Shown: one piece after another, positions 37,533-46,328 of the stretch
Numbering within the stretch: position 1 is the stretch's first letter
Layout: each line of letters starts with the position of its first letter
Assembly (NCBI GenBank): GCA_963821885.1
Contig: CAWGFN010000001.1
Coordinates: 620,001-684,000, forward strand
DNA from: Oleiagrimonas sp963821885
Lineage (GTDB): Bacteria; Pseudomonadota; Gammaproteobacteria; Xanthomonadales; Rhodanobacteraceae
Direction of reading: 5' to 3'
DNA length: 64,000 nt
Translations under genes and position numbers: made by a program
Notes under the pieces: model-generated
Told to the model about the DNA's origin: nothing
The model's database searches: none
Seen by the model: only the letters and a program-made list of their open reading frames with translations

Positions 37533-38456
37533 TCAGGCCGCGCTGTCGCTCGCCCGCACCAGAAGGTTCTTGGCGATATGGCCATGCACGTGGCCGATGC
37601 CGCGCGCCAGGTGTAGCACCACGAACAGCAGCAGCACGCCGAACAGGCTGATCAGCGGGATGGCCCAGAGGTCGCCGGCGTCCGGCGTCCAGGCCTGACC
37701 ATCGATCTGCACGCCGTGCAGGCCGTAGTGCGGCAGGAACAGCGCCGCCCAGGGCGCGAAGGCCAGCGACAGCGAGAGCGTGATGCCCACGGTCACGATG
37801 ACGAAATACGCGATGCCCAGCGGCAGCATCAGCAGCATGTACAGCAGCGTCGACCAGGTGCGTGCGTCGGTGAACATCGCGCCGATGCGCTTGAGCCACG
37901 GCAGGTCGCGGTTGGCCGTCAGCGGGCGCCGCGGCATGCGCACGCCGAGCATGGTCTCGACGATGCGCCCCTCGACCAGCGACAACACCCGCACCGTGCC
38001 CAGGAACAGCACCACGAACGGAATGCCGATGATCAGGATCGAGAAGCCGACCGACATGCTGACGCCCGTCACCACCCAGGTGAAATAGAAGGTGCCCGTG
38101 GCCATCGCCAGCAGCATGTAGAACAGCGCGCCGTAGGTGTGCGGATCGGCGGCCACGCCGAAGAAGCGCCCGAGCACGCTCCGGCGCGGCGGCGCCTTGG
38201 GCGTGCGCAGCGCGCGCTGCACGGTGACTTCCTGGTCGCGGTAGATCGCCGCCACCTCCTCGGGATCGCCGTAGCTGCCGACCACCGAGGCCAGCATCGC
38301 GGCCTCGTCGTGGTCCTCGCGCTCGGCCAGTTCCGCGCGCAGATGCTCCTCGGCGTCGTACAGCGCGTCCTGGATCATGGCCGGGTCGGCGCCGCGCAGG
38401 GCTGCACGCAGCTGCGAGAGATATTCGGCGATGGTGCGTGGCACGGGAGCGTTCAT
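37533..38456 (-). CDS. HAAS/DUF1700-type and sensor-domain membrane protein
   Basis: 307 residues. The N-terminal 60 residues are a helical HAAS-like signalling domain (YLSQLRAALRGADPAMIQDAL, then YDAEEHLRAELAE). The rest is a membrane sensor domain with about four to six hydrophobic segments in two similar halves. Its ATG overlaps the stop of the PadR regulator by 4 bases; PadR plus HAAS membrane protein is a common two-gene module for envelope signalling. Function otherwise unknown. Confidence 0.82.
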   Translation of the reverse strand: MNAPVPRTIAEYLSQLRAALRGADPAMIQDALYDAEEHLRAELAEREDHDEAAMLASVVGSYGDPEEVAAIYRDQEVTVQRALRTPKAPPRRSVLGRFFGVAADPHTYGALFYMLLAMATGTFYFTWVVTGVSMSVGFSILIIGIPFVVLFLGTVRVLSLVEGRIVETMLGVRMPRRPLTANRDLPWLKRIGAMFTDARTWSTLLYMLLMLPLGIAYFVIVTVGITLSLSLAFAPWAALFLPHYGLHGVQIDGQAWTPDAGDLWAIPLISLFGVLLLFVVLHLARGIGHVHGHIAKNLLVRASDSAA

Positions 38457-38818
38457 CGGGTGCTTCCTCCAAGTACGGTATCGACCGAGTCGCGGGTGGC
38501 TTCCCAGGTCGCTGTCCAGGATGCGAGCGCCTCGCGGCCCTCGTCGGTGATGTGGTAGTAGCGTCGCGGCGGGCCGCTGACGGACGGTTCGGTACGGCTT
38601 TCCAGCAGGCCGGCGTTGTCCAGATTGCGCAGCACCGGATACAGGGTGCTCTGCTTGCCGCCCAGCACGCCACCGCTGTCGTCCAGACGCTTGGCGATGA
38701 GATAGCCGTACAGCGGCTCGTCGGCCTGCGCCAGCACGGCCAGCAGCGCCAGCGCCACCGTGCCGGAGGCCAGTTCCTTCTCGAACTTCTTCTGCAGATG
38801 GGCGCGTGCGTCGGTCAT
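38453..38818 (-). CDS. PadR family transcriptional regulator
   Basis: 121 residues. The PadR winged helix is LALLAVLAQADEPLYGYLIAKRL, followed by LGGKQSTLYPVLRNLDNAGLLES and PPRRYYHITDEGREAL. The C-terminal helix for dimerisation is short, as in subfamily 2. A 29-base dyad just upstream (38832-38860) is the probable operator. It marks the last gene of ordinary composition before the island. Confidence 0.93.
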   Translation of the reverse strand: MTDARAHLQKKFEKELASGTVALALLAVLAQADEPLYGYLIAKRLDDSGGVLGGKQSTLYPVLRNLDNAGLLESRTEPSVSGPPRRYYHITDEGREALASWTATWEATRDSVDTVLGGSTR

Positions 38819-38831
38819 GGGTCGAACTGCC

Positions 38832-38860
38832 TTATAACCATGAATCCATCATAGTCATAA
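38832..38860 (-). promoter_or_regulatory. Extended dyad, probable PadR operator
   Basis: The pattern TTAT-N4-ATGA-N5-TCAT-N4-ATAA is symmetrical around base 38846. It lies 14-42 bases before the PadR start, overlapping the expected promoter. Autoregulation is typical for PadR proteins. Confidence 0.6.
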
Positions 38861-39157
38861 CTTAAGACTAGTGAATGGGCCGGAAGTCATGCCGTCACTG
38901 ATGCCTCCGTCTGGGCATGACACCAATGTGTGTGCACGTTGTACAAACAATGGTGTCAGGGGAGATGTACAAACATTGGTGCCAGAACACCGAAATGACG
39001 TACCGAAGGAAGGTTTGGCCCTGGAAATATGGTGCGATCAGCGCGGCGCTGACCGCTCACGACCCCAAGCGGACAATGGGAAAACTACCGATGTTGCGTA
39101 GCGCGCTATGCTCTAAGCCGCATCACAGCATCGTGGCCGCGTGCAGTGGGGGGCAGG
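38861..39157. other. Left flank of the island, non-coding, with iterated repeats
   Basis: The region has lower GC than the left-hand genes and no credible gene. It contains three related ~20-base repeats at 38918-38985 (separate entry). It presumably includes the promoter of the SMC-like gene; GCGCTATGCT near 39104 is a possible weak -10 region. Confidence 0.5.
38918..38985. repeat. Iterated ~20-base repeats resembling a transposon end
   Basis: TGTACAAACAATGGTGTCAG (38940-38959) and TGTACAAACATTGGTGCCAG (38966-38985) are direct repeats 26 bases apart with two mismatches. An inverted, weaker copy (TGACACCAATGTGTGTGCA) starts at 38918. Multiple short repeats at one end occur in IS21- and Tn7-like elements; no transposase is seen, so this may be a remnant. 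Confidence 0.55.
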
Positions 39158-41821
39158 ATGGGCACCGCAAGACAAGATTTTGAACGCTTTGTGCGCTGGT
39201 TGAACGACCCCGGACGCCTTGCCCCAGAGAGTTCGCGCAAGATGGCCAACCTGATTCTGGCGAACTTCGAGGCTGTGGCCGCGAGGGCCAGGCAGCGTAA
39301 CAACCGTTCGCAACTCCTAGCGCGCTTGGCCCACCAACACCTCGTGACCACGAGCGCGGATCTTCCAGATCTCCCCGACGCGATCGCCCAAGGGCAATGG
39401 CCATGGCTTCGGCTGCGCACGCTAACCCTAGGACCGTTTCGCGGATTTCGCGAGCCCCATACCTTCGATCTAAGCAAACGAGTCACCCTCTGCTATGGGC
39501 CGAACGGCAGCGGAAAGAGCAGTTTGTGTGAGGCGCTCGAATACGCGCTGCGTGGAGCCGTAGAAGAGGCGGGCTCGAAGCGGATCGAGCAGCGTGATTA
39601 CCTTGCCAACATCCACACTGGTAGCTTCGCCAACCCCAACCTCACAGCTACCGATGCTGAGGGCGGTGAGGTCCGGGTCGCCGCCGACGAGGACGCGTTC
39701 CGCTTCTTCTTCGTCGAAAAGAACCGGATCGATAACTTCTCGCGGATAGCCGCGACGTCTCCCGGGCGCAAGACCGACCTGATCGCAACTCTGTTCGGAA
39801 TGGATCAGTTCAACAACTTCGCCTTGCACTTCAATGAGTCGATGGACGCCGCGCTCACTCTCACCACCGAGACGCAGGAGCAGCTAGCCGGTCGCAGGCA
39901 AGCACTGCAGACCGACGAACTGACGCGCGACGGCGAGGTGGAGCAGCTCCGTGCCCTTGATGAAGCCGCGGCCAACTACGCCGCAGGCATCGCCGAGAAC
40001 CTCACCTATAACAATCTCAAGCTGTTGGTGTTCGGAAGCGAGGAGACGCCCAGTCGCCTGCAGGAGCTCGACACAAAGCTGCTCTCGCTGATACCAGCAG
40101 TCACGAACTGCTCACGCCAGCTTGTTGCCGAATTATTCGCCAACGCGGATGTTGGAGTGGAGAAGTTGGCAACCTCGCAACGCAGTCTCGACGAGCAACG
40201 CAGCCAAGTCTCTTTCCGACAGCTCTTCGCCGCAGTGCAAGCTCTGCGCTCAGAGCGTGAAGATCGCTGCCCAGCGTGCCTGACGCCAATCGCCGAAGTG
40301 GCGAGCAACCCGTTCGAGCGGGCCGACGCGGGCTTGCGCGAACTCGAAGAGCTCGCGAGACTCGAAGCTGACCGCGATAGTCTGAGGCGCGAAGTAGGAG
40401 AGGCAAGCCGCGCCCTGCGAACCTGCCTTCGCAATCTCGAAGAGTTCCTGGTGAGCGAAGGTAGGGCGGACACACTAGTCGGGGCCTACCTGCACGCCCT
40501 ACCTCGCAACCCCGACGCACCCGATTGGTGGATAGCTGTGTACTCGCCGGAGATCGACGAGACTGGCGCGACGCCATCGCTCGAACAAATCTTGGTCGTG
40601 GCCGATCAAGCCGCTGCGCGCGACGAGCGAACCCGCGAGGCATTGTTACGACGCGACGAAGATATGGCTGAGCAGACGCGATTGAACGAAGCCCGCGTCT
40701 GGATGGCGGAGCACGACGGTCGCCGCAGCCAAGTTATGGAGAACGCAGCGCAAGCCCGAGACCGCATCACGCAGTGGGAAGAAGCGAATGCCGACCTGAT
40801 CAGAAGCGCGAGCGAGGAAGAGCAGGCCAACGTGCGCGATCGGCCTATCAAAGAAGCCTATGACAGCTTCTACGAACTGCTTGGACTCTTTCGCGAGCAG
40901 CTTCCCGGCATGCTTATGGCGGACCTGAACGCTTCGACCATGGCGCTATACAACGAGTTCAACCACGGAGACCGCGAAGAGGACAAGCTAGCTGACCTTC
41001 GCCTGCCGCTCACTGGCGACGGCATCATTGACATCGCCTTTCGCGGTAACCCCCAGCAGCGAGTGAACGCGCTCGCCGCTTTGAGCGAGGGGCACATCCG
41101 CTGTCTGGGCCTGGCGATCTTATTGGCGAAGGCTGAGGCTGTGGGCGCTCCGCTCATCATCTTCGATGATGCAATCAACGCGATCGATCACGACCATCGC
41201 AGCGGCATCCGCGCGGCGATTTTCGAGTCGGAGCGCTTTCGGCAGACTCAGATCATTCTCACCTGTCACAGCCCCGAGTTCGTCAAGGATATCGAGAACC
41301 ACTTGCCGCGGGATCTCCGAGACGACTGCCACCAGTACGTGCTTCTACACCACCGCGGCGACTATCAGCCACTTGTAAACCCACCGGGGACTCAAAATTA
41401 TCTGGCGCGCGCAAGGGAAGCCATCGACGAACGCTTCAACGCTCGCGACGCGCTCTCATTCGCACGCAAGTCACTGGAGATGCTCACCCACAAAGCTTGG
41501 AAGTGGCTCGAATCGCACCGGGTTGGCAACATTTCGGTGCAAATCGAAGGGCCCGGTAAGGGGCCGCAACTTTATGGCCTGTGCACGGCGCTGCGCAAGA
41601 AGCTAATGGACGCACGGACCTTCGCCCACGACAGTAAGGCGCCGCTTCTCGAGAACCTGAACACGATCTTGGGCATCCCGGCGGACAACTTGGTTTGGAC
41701 GCTCCTCAACAAGGGCGCACACGAGGAGCCAGACCGGGACGATTTCGACATGGTCCATGTAGAGACCGTCCTCGCCGTCCTTAACAACATTGACGCGTTG
41801 GAGCTCCGACCGAATCGGTGA
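39158..41821 (+). CDS. SMC/Rad50-like ATPase with zinc-hook motif
   Basis: 887 residues. After about 85 N-terminal residues of unknown type, the ABC ATPase head begins (LGPFRGFREPHTFDLSKR) with Walker A GPNGSGKSS at 114-122. Long charged helical stretches flank a CPAC motif (Cys371-Cys374), as in Rad50-type hooks. The C-terminal head has the signature ALSEGH (641-646), Walker B LIIFDDAINAID (666-677; Asp-Asp in place of Asp-Glu) and switch His704 (CHSPEF). Residues 755-887 form an extra helical domain (FARKSLEMLTHKAWKWL, then LLNKGAHEEPDRDDFD) that might be an effector. ATG 39158 follows a G-rich site. Lower-GC codon use marks it as transferred. Role in DNA repair, plasmid or phage defence is open. 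Confidence 0.85.
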   Translation: MGTARQDFERFVRWLNDPGRLAPESSRKMANLILANFEAVAARARQRNNRSQLLARLAHQHLVTTSADLPDLPDAIAQGQWPWLRLRTLTLGPFRGFREPHTFDLSKRVTLCYGPNGSGKSSLCEALEYALRGAVEEAGSKRIEQRDYLANIHTGSFANPNLTATDAEGGEVRVAADEDAFRFFFVEKNRIDNFSRIAATSPGRKTDLIATLFGMDQFNNFALHFNESMDAALTLTTETQEQLAGRRQALQTDELTRDGEVEQLRALDEAAANYAAGIAENLTYNNLKLLVFGSEETPSRLQELDTKLLSLIPAVTNCSRQLVAELFANADVGVEKLATSQRSLDEQRSQVSFRQLFAAVQALRSEREDRCPACLTPIAEVASNPFERADAGLRELEELARLEADRDSLRREVGEASRALRTCLRNLEEFLVSEGRADTLVGAYLHALPRNPDAPDWWIAVYSPEIDETGATPSLEQILVVADQAAARDERTREALLRRDEDMAEQTRLNEARVWMAEHDGRRSQVMENAAQARDRITQWEEANADLIRSASEEEQANVRDRPIKEAYDSFYELLGLFREQLPGMLMADLNASTMALYNEFNHGDREEDKLADLRLPLTGDGIIDIAFRGNPQQRVNALAALSEGHIRCLGLAILLAKAEAVGAPLIIFDDAINAIDHDHRSGIRAAIFESERFRQTQIILTCHSPEFVKDIENHLPRDLRDDCHQYVLLHHRGDYQPLVNPPGTQNYLARAREAIDERFNARDALSFARKSLEMLTHKAWKWLESHRVGNISVQIEGPGKGPQLYGLCTALRKKLMDARTFAHDSKAPLLENLNTILGIPADNLVWTLLNKGAHEEPDRDDFDMVHVETVLAVLNNIDALELRPNR

Positions 41822-42055
41822 ATGGGGTGGCTGGGATAACCGACTGCTCGCAAAAGCGGCAATCGCCTCTGTGTGGGAACGTCCGCTCCTGGCCGTGGGC
41901 AGCCCTTCCCGGTGTCGACCGAGGGTGATCCGAAAGGCCGAAGTCGACCTAGAGTGAACACTGGAGCCGATCAGGTCAGGTCCTTCTTTGAAAAGTCCGC
42001 ATCATAGAGGTGAAGCCCGCTGTGGCGTGCCTGAATGCGAGATGCGGCTTTGAGT
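41822..42055. other. Convergent gap between the SMC-like gene and the cyclase-like gene
   Basis: 234 bases with no coding frame of merit. It carries no clear T-tailed hairpin, so termination between the two converging units is not explained. Composition is intermediate. Confidence 0.45.
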
Positions 42056-42919
42056 CTAATTCTCGCCCGGTGGTGGAGCGGGAACTCTCTGAGTAAGAAC
42101 CTCGATCATCTCGTCAAGGTCGTCAAACGTGCGCAATTCGTCCTCCAATGCGAGCTCGTAGTGCTCAAGCTTACAGATCGCGCGCGGGTTTGCTGGATCT
42201 ACGTGTCGGCGCAATTCTGATCTGAGGCTGAGAAGGCGTTGGCGCGCCTCTTCAATTGAGGCGTGTGCCCGAACTCGGTCGAAGTCCTGGAATTGCGCTT
42301 CGATACTGAATCCTGCCAACTTTCCGAACCGCTTGAACGGGAATATTGCTGCGACTTCCTCGTCTTCATTCACCATGCGCTCGTACATTGTGACAACGCA
42401 CTGGTCGCCACATGACGCGACATAGTCTCTGACTGACGCATCCAGCTCTACGAACGGAGTGCCACGATCATCAGCGTCTCGTTTGAAGGCGGCAACAGCT
42501 TTCTCCCGATTTACTGCTTCTTGGTAGCCTGGACCAATTAATACTCCATCCCGGTGGTAGATCTTGCCCTGGCGGACGTGACCTCGACACATGAGGCCCT
42601 TCCTGAGGAGTCCGAAGACAGCCCTCCAGGAGTGTTCAATGATCGTGATTGCTCCGGACGGAGAGACCTCGGTCGAGATAACCACGCAGTCTGAAACCTG
42701 AGACAGCTGGAAGTCGACGTCCTGCTGAACCTTGTGGGCATTAGGGCAGATCCTGGGCCTATGCGTTCTGATCGCTTTGATATCGTCGTCGCTACCCAAT
42801 AGACGAGTGGCTTCTGCAAGTGTTTCGAGCGACAGGGATCCACCGTTGTCCATTCGTTCGACGGCTGATGAAAATCCAAGTATGTCCACGAATGCAATAA
42901 ACTTGTTCGCCAGCTGCAT
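42056..42919 (-). CDS. Class III nucleotide cyclase-like protein
   Basis: 287 residues. The opening KFIAFVDILGFSSAV matches the first strand of class III adenylate/guanylate cyclases, with metal-binding Asp12. The second metal Asp is Asp77 in LSQVSDCVVIST. The later stretch RGHVRQGKIYHRDGVLIGPGY, then QEAVNREKA, matches the conserved segment leading to the catalytic Asn. Similar catalytic domains include the cytidylate/uridylate cyclases of Pycsar phage defence, but many relatives are unstudied. GGAG lies 9 bases before the ATG. It is the third gene of a leftward operon with two small unknown genes. Product nucleotide and activity are unproven. Confidence 0.72.
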   Translation of the reverse strand: MQLANKFIAFVDILGFSSAVERMDNGGSLSLETLAEATRLLGSDDDIKAIRTHRPRICPNAHKVQQDVDFQLSQVSDCVVISTEVSPSGAITIIEHSWRAVFGLLRKGLMCRGHVRQGKIYHRDGVLIGPGYQEAVNREKAVAAFKRDADDRGTPFVELDASVRDYVASCGDQCVVTMYERMVNEDEEVAAIFPFKRFGKLAGFSIEAQFQDFDRVRAHASIEEARQRLLSLRSELRRHVDPANPRAICKLEHYELALEDELRTFDDLDEMIEVLTQRVPAPPPGEN

Positions 42920-42956
42920 CGTGATCTCTCCTGCCTAAGGGTTGAGTTTGAGTCGA

Positions 42957-43124
42957 TCACGGCATGATGCGGCGAATGAGGTCGACAAACCAGCAGCGCA
43001 GTTCTTCTGCAAAGTTGTTCCCTCTGCCTGTGGGTTCAGTCAGCTCCCAGCGCCAAATGTTGGCTTCTGGCCGGATCCGGTCGGCAAACTGGCGCTGATC
43101 GAATGTCTGCACACATAAGTTCAT
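42957..43124 (-). CDS. Small protein in the cyclase operon
   Basis: 55 residues (begins MNLCVQTFDQRQFADRI, ends LRCWFVDLIRRIMP). Its ATG overlaps the stop of the upstream gene by 4 bases (ATGA), the strongest evidence that it is translated. The cyclase-like gene follows 37 bases later. It is amphipathic near the C-terminus, rich in Trp and Arg, and has no recognised domain. Confidence 0.6.
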   Translation of the reverse strand: MNLCVQTFDQRQFADRIRPEANIWRWELTEPTGRGNNFAEELRCWFVDLIRRIMP

Positions 43125-43690
43125 GAATCGCCTATGCGCCAGATGCACTGCCTGTTCCGAACAAACCACTCCACAGCCGCCTCCAATGGCATTTCTTCTT
43201 CGTACTTCAGAATTCTCACTTCGGCTTGAGTGGCTAACGCCAGTGACGCGCTCCGCACTGCATGCCTTGCCATCACCGATGTCACCTCAGCCCTACCGGC
43301 GACCCTACCCACGATGCGCCTGATCTCTCGCGATTCACCCGGTGACGAGCTACTCATGATGCTCATTGCGGACTGGTAGGTGGCGTGTAGTAGCCTCTGG
43401 GTTACCTCATCCCCCTGATTTGCATATCTCGCCTCGTACGAATCGTAGCCATCCGCAGCGATGTCGCGTATCGCAAGAAGCTGAACACCAAATCCCCCCA
43501 TGAGCACAGACATTGGAGGGAGGTACCGAGGCTTCTCTTTCAAGAAGTCTACAAGGCACTTCCCGGCAACATAGATCTTCTGTGCCTGCATGGCACTAGG
43601 GAGCGGCAAGTAAGTCAGTCCGCCCCATTTATCAAAGAGGAATGGACCAGACGATTCTCGCGGTGCTGCCAGCAGCTCCCTCACTGACAC
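43121..43690 (-). CDS. Unknown protein, possibly 5'-truncated, first gene of the cyclase operon
   Basis: 189 residues from a GTG at 43690. Helical, with a hydrophobic patch LPPMSVLMGGFGVQLLAI near 60 and a serine run (MSSSSPGESREIRRIVGRV). The frame stays open 22 codons further upstream to a TAA, and this stretch (RSLINLCAIQGVSVRELL) looks like protein, with a helix-turn-helix-like rhythm, but has no ATG or GTG. The gene may therefore be a fragment cut at the island edge, or start at a rare codon. A remote likeness to the C-terminal part of TniQ/TnsD transposition proteins is only a guess. No known domain identified. Confidence 0.5.
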   Translation of the reverse strand: MSVRELLAAPRESSGPFLFDKWGGLTYLPLPSAMQAQKIYVAGKCLVDFLKEKPRYLPPMSVLMGGFGVQLLAIRDIAADGYDSYEARYANQGDEVTQRLLHATYQSAMSIMSSSSPGESREIRRIVGRVAGRAEVTSVMARHAVRSASLALATQAEVRILKYEEEMPLEAAVEWFVRNRQCIWRIGDS

Positions 43691-43978
43691 GCCTTGAATA
43701 GCGCAAAGATTGATCAGCGATCGAATCGAAACGCGCCTCCCCCGAAGACGCGTGCAGCATTAAATAACCGGGTCAGAGCCCCTTACACAAGGTTACTTCG
43801 GCATTGATCGAGGCCGGGTCCGCCTGCATCCGGATCGAATCCGTTGGCCGAACGGCCCCAGGGACAACCAACATGCGCGCGCCGACCCGTATGCATGGGC
43901 ATGTCCGAGCGATCCCTGCCCTGCCTCGCGTGCCGGCCTGCGCTAGGATCATCCACTGGGTGATGGAAGGGGACACGC
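43691..43978. other. Right flank of the island
   Basis: 288 bases without a gene. AT-rich TTAAATAACC at about 43760 is followed by GGGTCAGAGCCCC (43770-43782), a short dyad of a kind often seen beside mobile or REP-associated sequences. From about 43800 composition returns to the chromosomal norm, so the junction is placed near 43760-43790. Confidence 0.45.
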
Positions 43979-46261
43979 ATGCCGCTGCAATTGCACAAGT
44001 ATCTTCCGGCGATCCTGGGCCTGCTGGTGGGCATGGTCCTGCTGCCGGGGACGTCCCGCGCGGCCACCCCGCCGGCGGCGAGCGCGGCGCCACCGCCCTG
44101 GCAGGTGCCGATCACCCGCGACAGCCCGGCATACGCCCGGCTGGCCAGGGAAGCGGCGCGCGTCACCATCACCCGCGACGACTGGGGCATCGCGCACGTG
44201 CACGGCAAGACCGATGCCGATGCGGTGTTCGGCGACATCTACGCGCAGTGCGAGGACGACTTCCACCGCGTGCGCCGGAACTACCTGCTGGCGCTGGGCT
44301 GGAACGCGCAGCTCAAGGGCGAATCACGGATCTGGCAGGACCTGCGCGAGCGGCTGTTCATCGACCCCGTGGTGCTGAAACGGGACTACGCCCGCAGCCC
44401 CGCCTGGCTGAAGCAGCTCATGGACGCCTGGGCCGACGGCATGAACTGGTACCTGGTCACGCACCCCGAGGCCCACCCCACCGTCATCAAGCGCTACCTG
44501 CCGTGGATGGCGCTGTCGTTCACCGAGGGCAGCATCGGCGGCGACATCTCGCGCGTGAAGCTGTCGAAGCTGGCGGCCTTCTACGGCGATCCGCCGCCGG
44601 AGCATGTCGCCGTGGCCGACGTCGCCAGGCGCGCCTGGCACGACGTGCTCGGCTCCAACGGCATCGCCATCGCGCCGAAGCTGACCGCCGACGGCCATGC
44701 CCTGCTGCTGATCAACCCGCACGTCACCTTCAACTTCCGCGACGAGACGCACATGACCAGCGACGCGGGGCTGGACGCCTATGGGGCCTCGACCTGGGGC
44801 CAGTTCTTCATCTACCAGGGTTTCAACCGGCACATCGGCTGGATGCATACCTCGACCGGCGTCGACGCAGTGGACCAGTTCGCCGAAACCATCGTCAGGA
44901 AGGGCGATCGGTATTTCTACCGCTTCGGCAGCAAGCTGCTGCCGGTGACCACGCGCACCATCACCATCCCCTACCGGGCCAAGGACGGCACGACCCGATC
45001 GCGCACGTTCACGGCCTACTTCACCCAGCATGGTCCGATCGTGGCCGAGGACAACGGCAAGTGGATCGCCGAGGCGCTGATGAACAGGCCGATCCCCGCG
45101 CTGGAGCAAAGCTGGCTGCGCACCAAGGCCCGCGACCTCAAGAGCTACATGAAGATCGCCGAGCTCAAGGCCAACTCGTCCAACAACACCCTGTTCGCCG
45201 ACGACAAGGGCGAGATCGCCTTCCTGATGCCGCAGTTCATTCCCCTGCGCGACAACCGCTTCGACTACATCCGCCCGGTCGACGGCAGCAACCCGGCCAC
45301 GGCCTGGAAGGGCCTGACGCCGATCCGCGACATGCCCAACGTCATCAATCCGCCCAACGGCTGGGTGTTCAACACCAATGACTGGCCGTGGACCGCGGCC
45401 GGCAAGGACAGCCCCAGGGCCGCCGACTATCCGCAGTACATGGACATGTTCGGCCCCAACCCGCGCAGCCGCCACGCGCTTCGCATGCTGACCGGCGCGC
45501 GCGACTTCACCAAGGCCAAGCTGATCACCGACGCCTTCGACGCCTACCAGACGGCCTTCGCGCGGCTGGTGCCGATACTGGTCAAGGACTACGACCACCT
45601 GGGCGCGCACGATCCGCTCAGGGCCCGGCTCGCCGGTCCGATCGGCGTGATGCGCCACTGGGACTACCGCTGGGGCCTGGCCTCGATCCCGACCACGCTC
45701 GCGGTGTACTGGCTCGACACCCTGGGCCAGGACGTCGCCCACAAGGCCCTGGCCAGCGGCATCGACGCGCACCGCGAGAACATGGTCCTGTACGACTACA
45801 TCGCCGGGCACACGCCGCCCAAGGCGCGGCTCCAGGCCCTGGCCAAGGCGATCGACCGGCTGGATGCCGATTTCGGCACCTGGGGCGTGCCGTGGGGCGA
45901 GATCAACCGCTACCAGCGCCTGGACGATGCCATCCACCCGCACTTCGACGATGGCAAGCCCAGCATCCCGGTGCCCTTCACCTCATCGCGCACGGGCTCG
46001 CTGGCCTCGTTCGGCGCCCGCACCTGGCCCGGCAGCAAAAAGTATTACGGCGTGAACGGCAACAGCTTCGTGGCGGTCGTCGAATTCGGCCCGAAGGTCA
46101 GCGCGCGCGCCATCCACGTCGGCGGCACCAGCGGCCATCCGGACTCCCCGCACTTCACCGACCAGGCCGAACGCTACGCCACCGGCAACTTGCGCACCGT
46201 GTACTTCTGGCCCGAGCAGCTCAAGGGACACACCCGGCGCACGTACCACCCCGGGGAGTGA
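43979..46261 (+). CDS. Penicillin acylase family (Ntn-hydrolase) protein
   Basis: 760 residues. A signal peptide (LPAILGLLVGMVLLPGTSRA) precedes the small alpha-chain region with the family motif VTITRDDWGIAHVHG. The autocatalytic cleavage site is DVLGSNGIAIAP: the Ser after Gly (about residue 224) would become the N-terminal nucleophile of the beta chain. Conserved NPHVTFNF, TQHGPIV and the ANSSNNTLFAD Asn region follow. Family members cleave amides such as beta-lactam side chains or acyl-homoserine lactones. Periplasmic. Substrate unknown. Confidence 0.92.
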   Translation: MPLQLHKYLPAILGLLVGMVLLPGTSRAATPPAASAAPPPWQVPITRDSPAYARLAREAARVTITRDDWGIAHVHGKTDADAVFGDIYAQCEDDFHRVRRNYLLALGWNAQLKGESRIWQDLRERLFIDPVVLKRDYARSPAWLKQLMDAWADGMNWYLVTHPEAHPTVIKRYLPWMALSFTEGSIGGDISRVKLSKLAAFYGDPPPEHVAVADVARRAWHDVLGSNGIAIAPKLTADGHALLLINPHVTFNFRDETHMTSDAGLDAYGASTWGQFFIYQGFNRHIGWMHTSTGVDAVDQFAETIVRKGDRYFYRFGSKLLPVTTRTITIPYRAKDGTTRSRTFTAYFTQHGPIVAEDNGKWIAEALMNRPIPALEQSWLRTKARDLKSYMKIAELKANSSNNTLFADDKGEIAFLMPQFIPLRDNRFDYIRPVDGSNPATAWKGLTPIRDMPNVINPPNGWVFNTNDWPWTAAGKDSPRAADYPQYMDMFGPNPRSRHALRMLTGARDFTKAKLITDAFDAYQTAFARLVPILVKDYDHLGAHDPLRARLAGPIGVMRHWDYRWGLASIPTTLAVYWLDTLGQDVAHKALASGIDAHRENMVLYDYIAGHTPPKARLQALAKAIDRLDADFGTWGVPWGEINRYQRLDDAIHPHFDDGKPSIPVPFTSSRTGSLASFGARTWPGSKKYYGVNGNSFVAVVEFGPKVSARAIHVGGTSGHPDSPHFTDQAERYATGNLRTVYFWPEQLKGHTRRTYHPGE

Positions 46262-46328
46262 GCACGCCGTCCGGGGATGGGATGGCCACGGCCAGTGCAT
46301 GCCGGCCCGGGATCGTCGCTGGCGACCC

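Noticed and set aside
38861..43790. Prophage or integrative element
   Set aside because: No integrase, tRNA site, structural or replication gene is visible; only five genes at most fit in the region.
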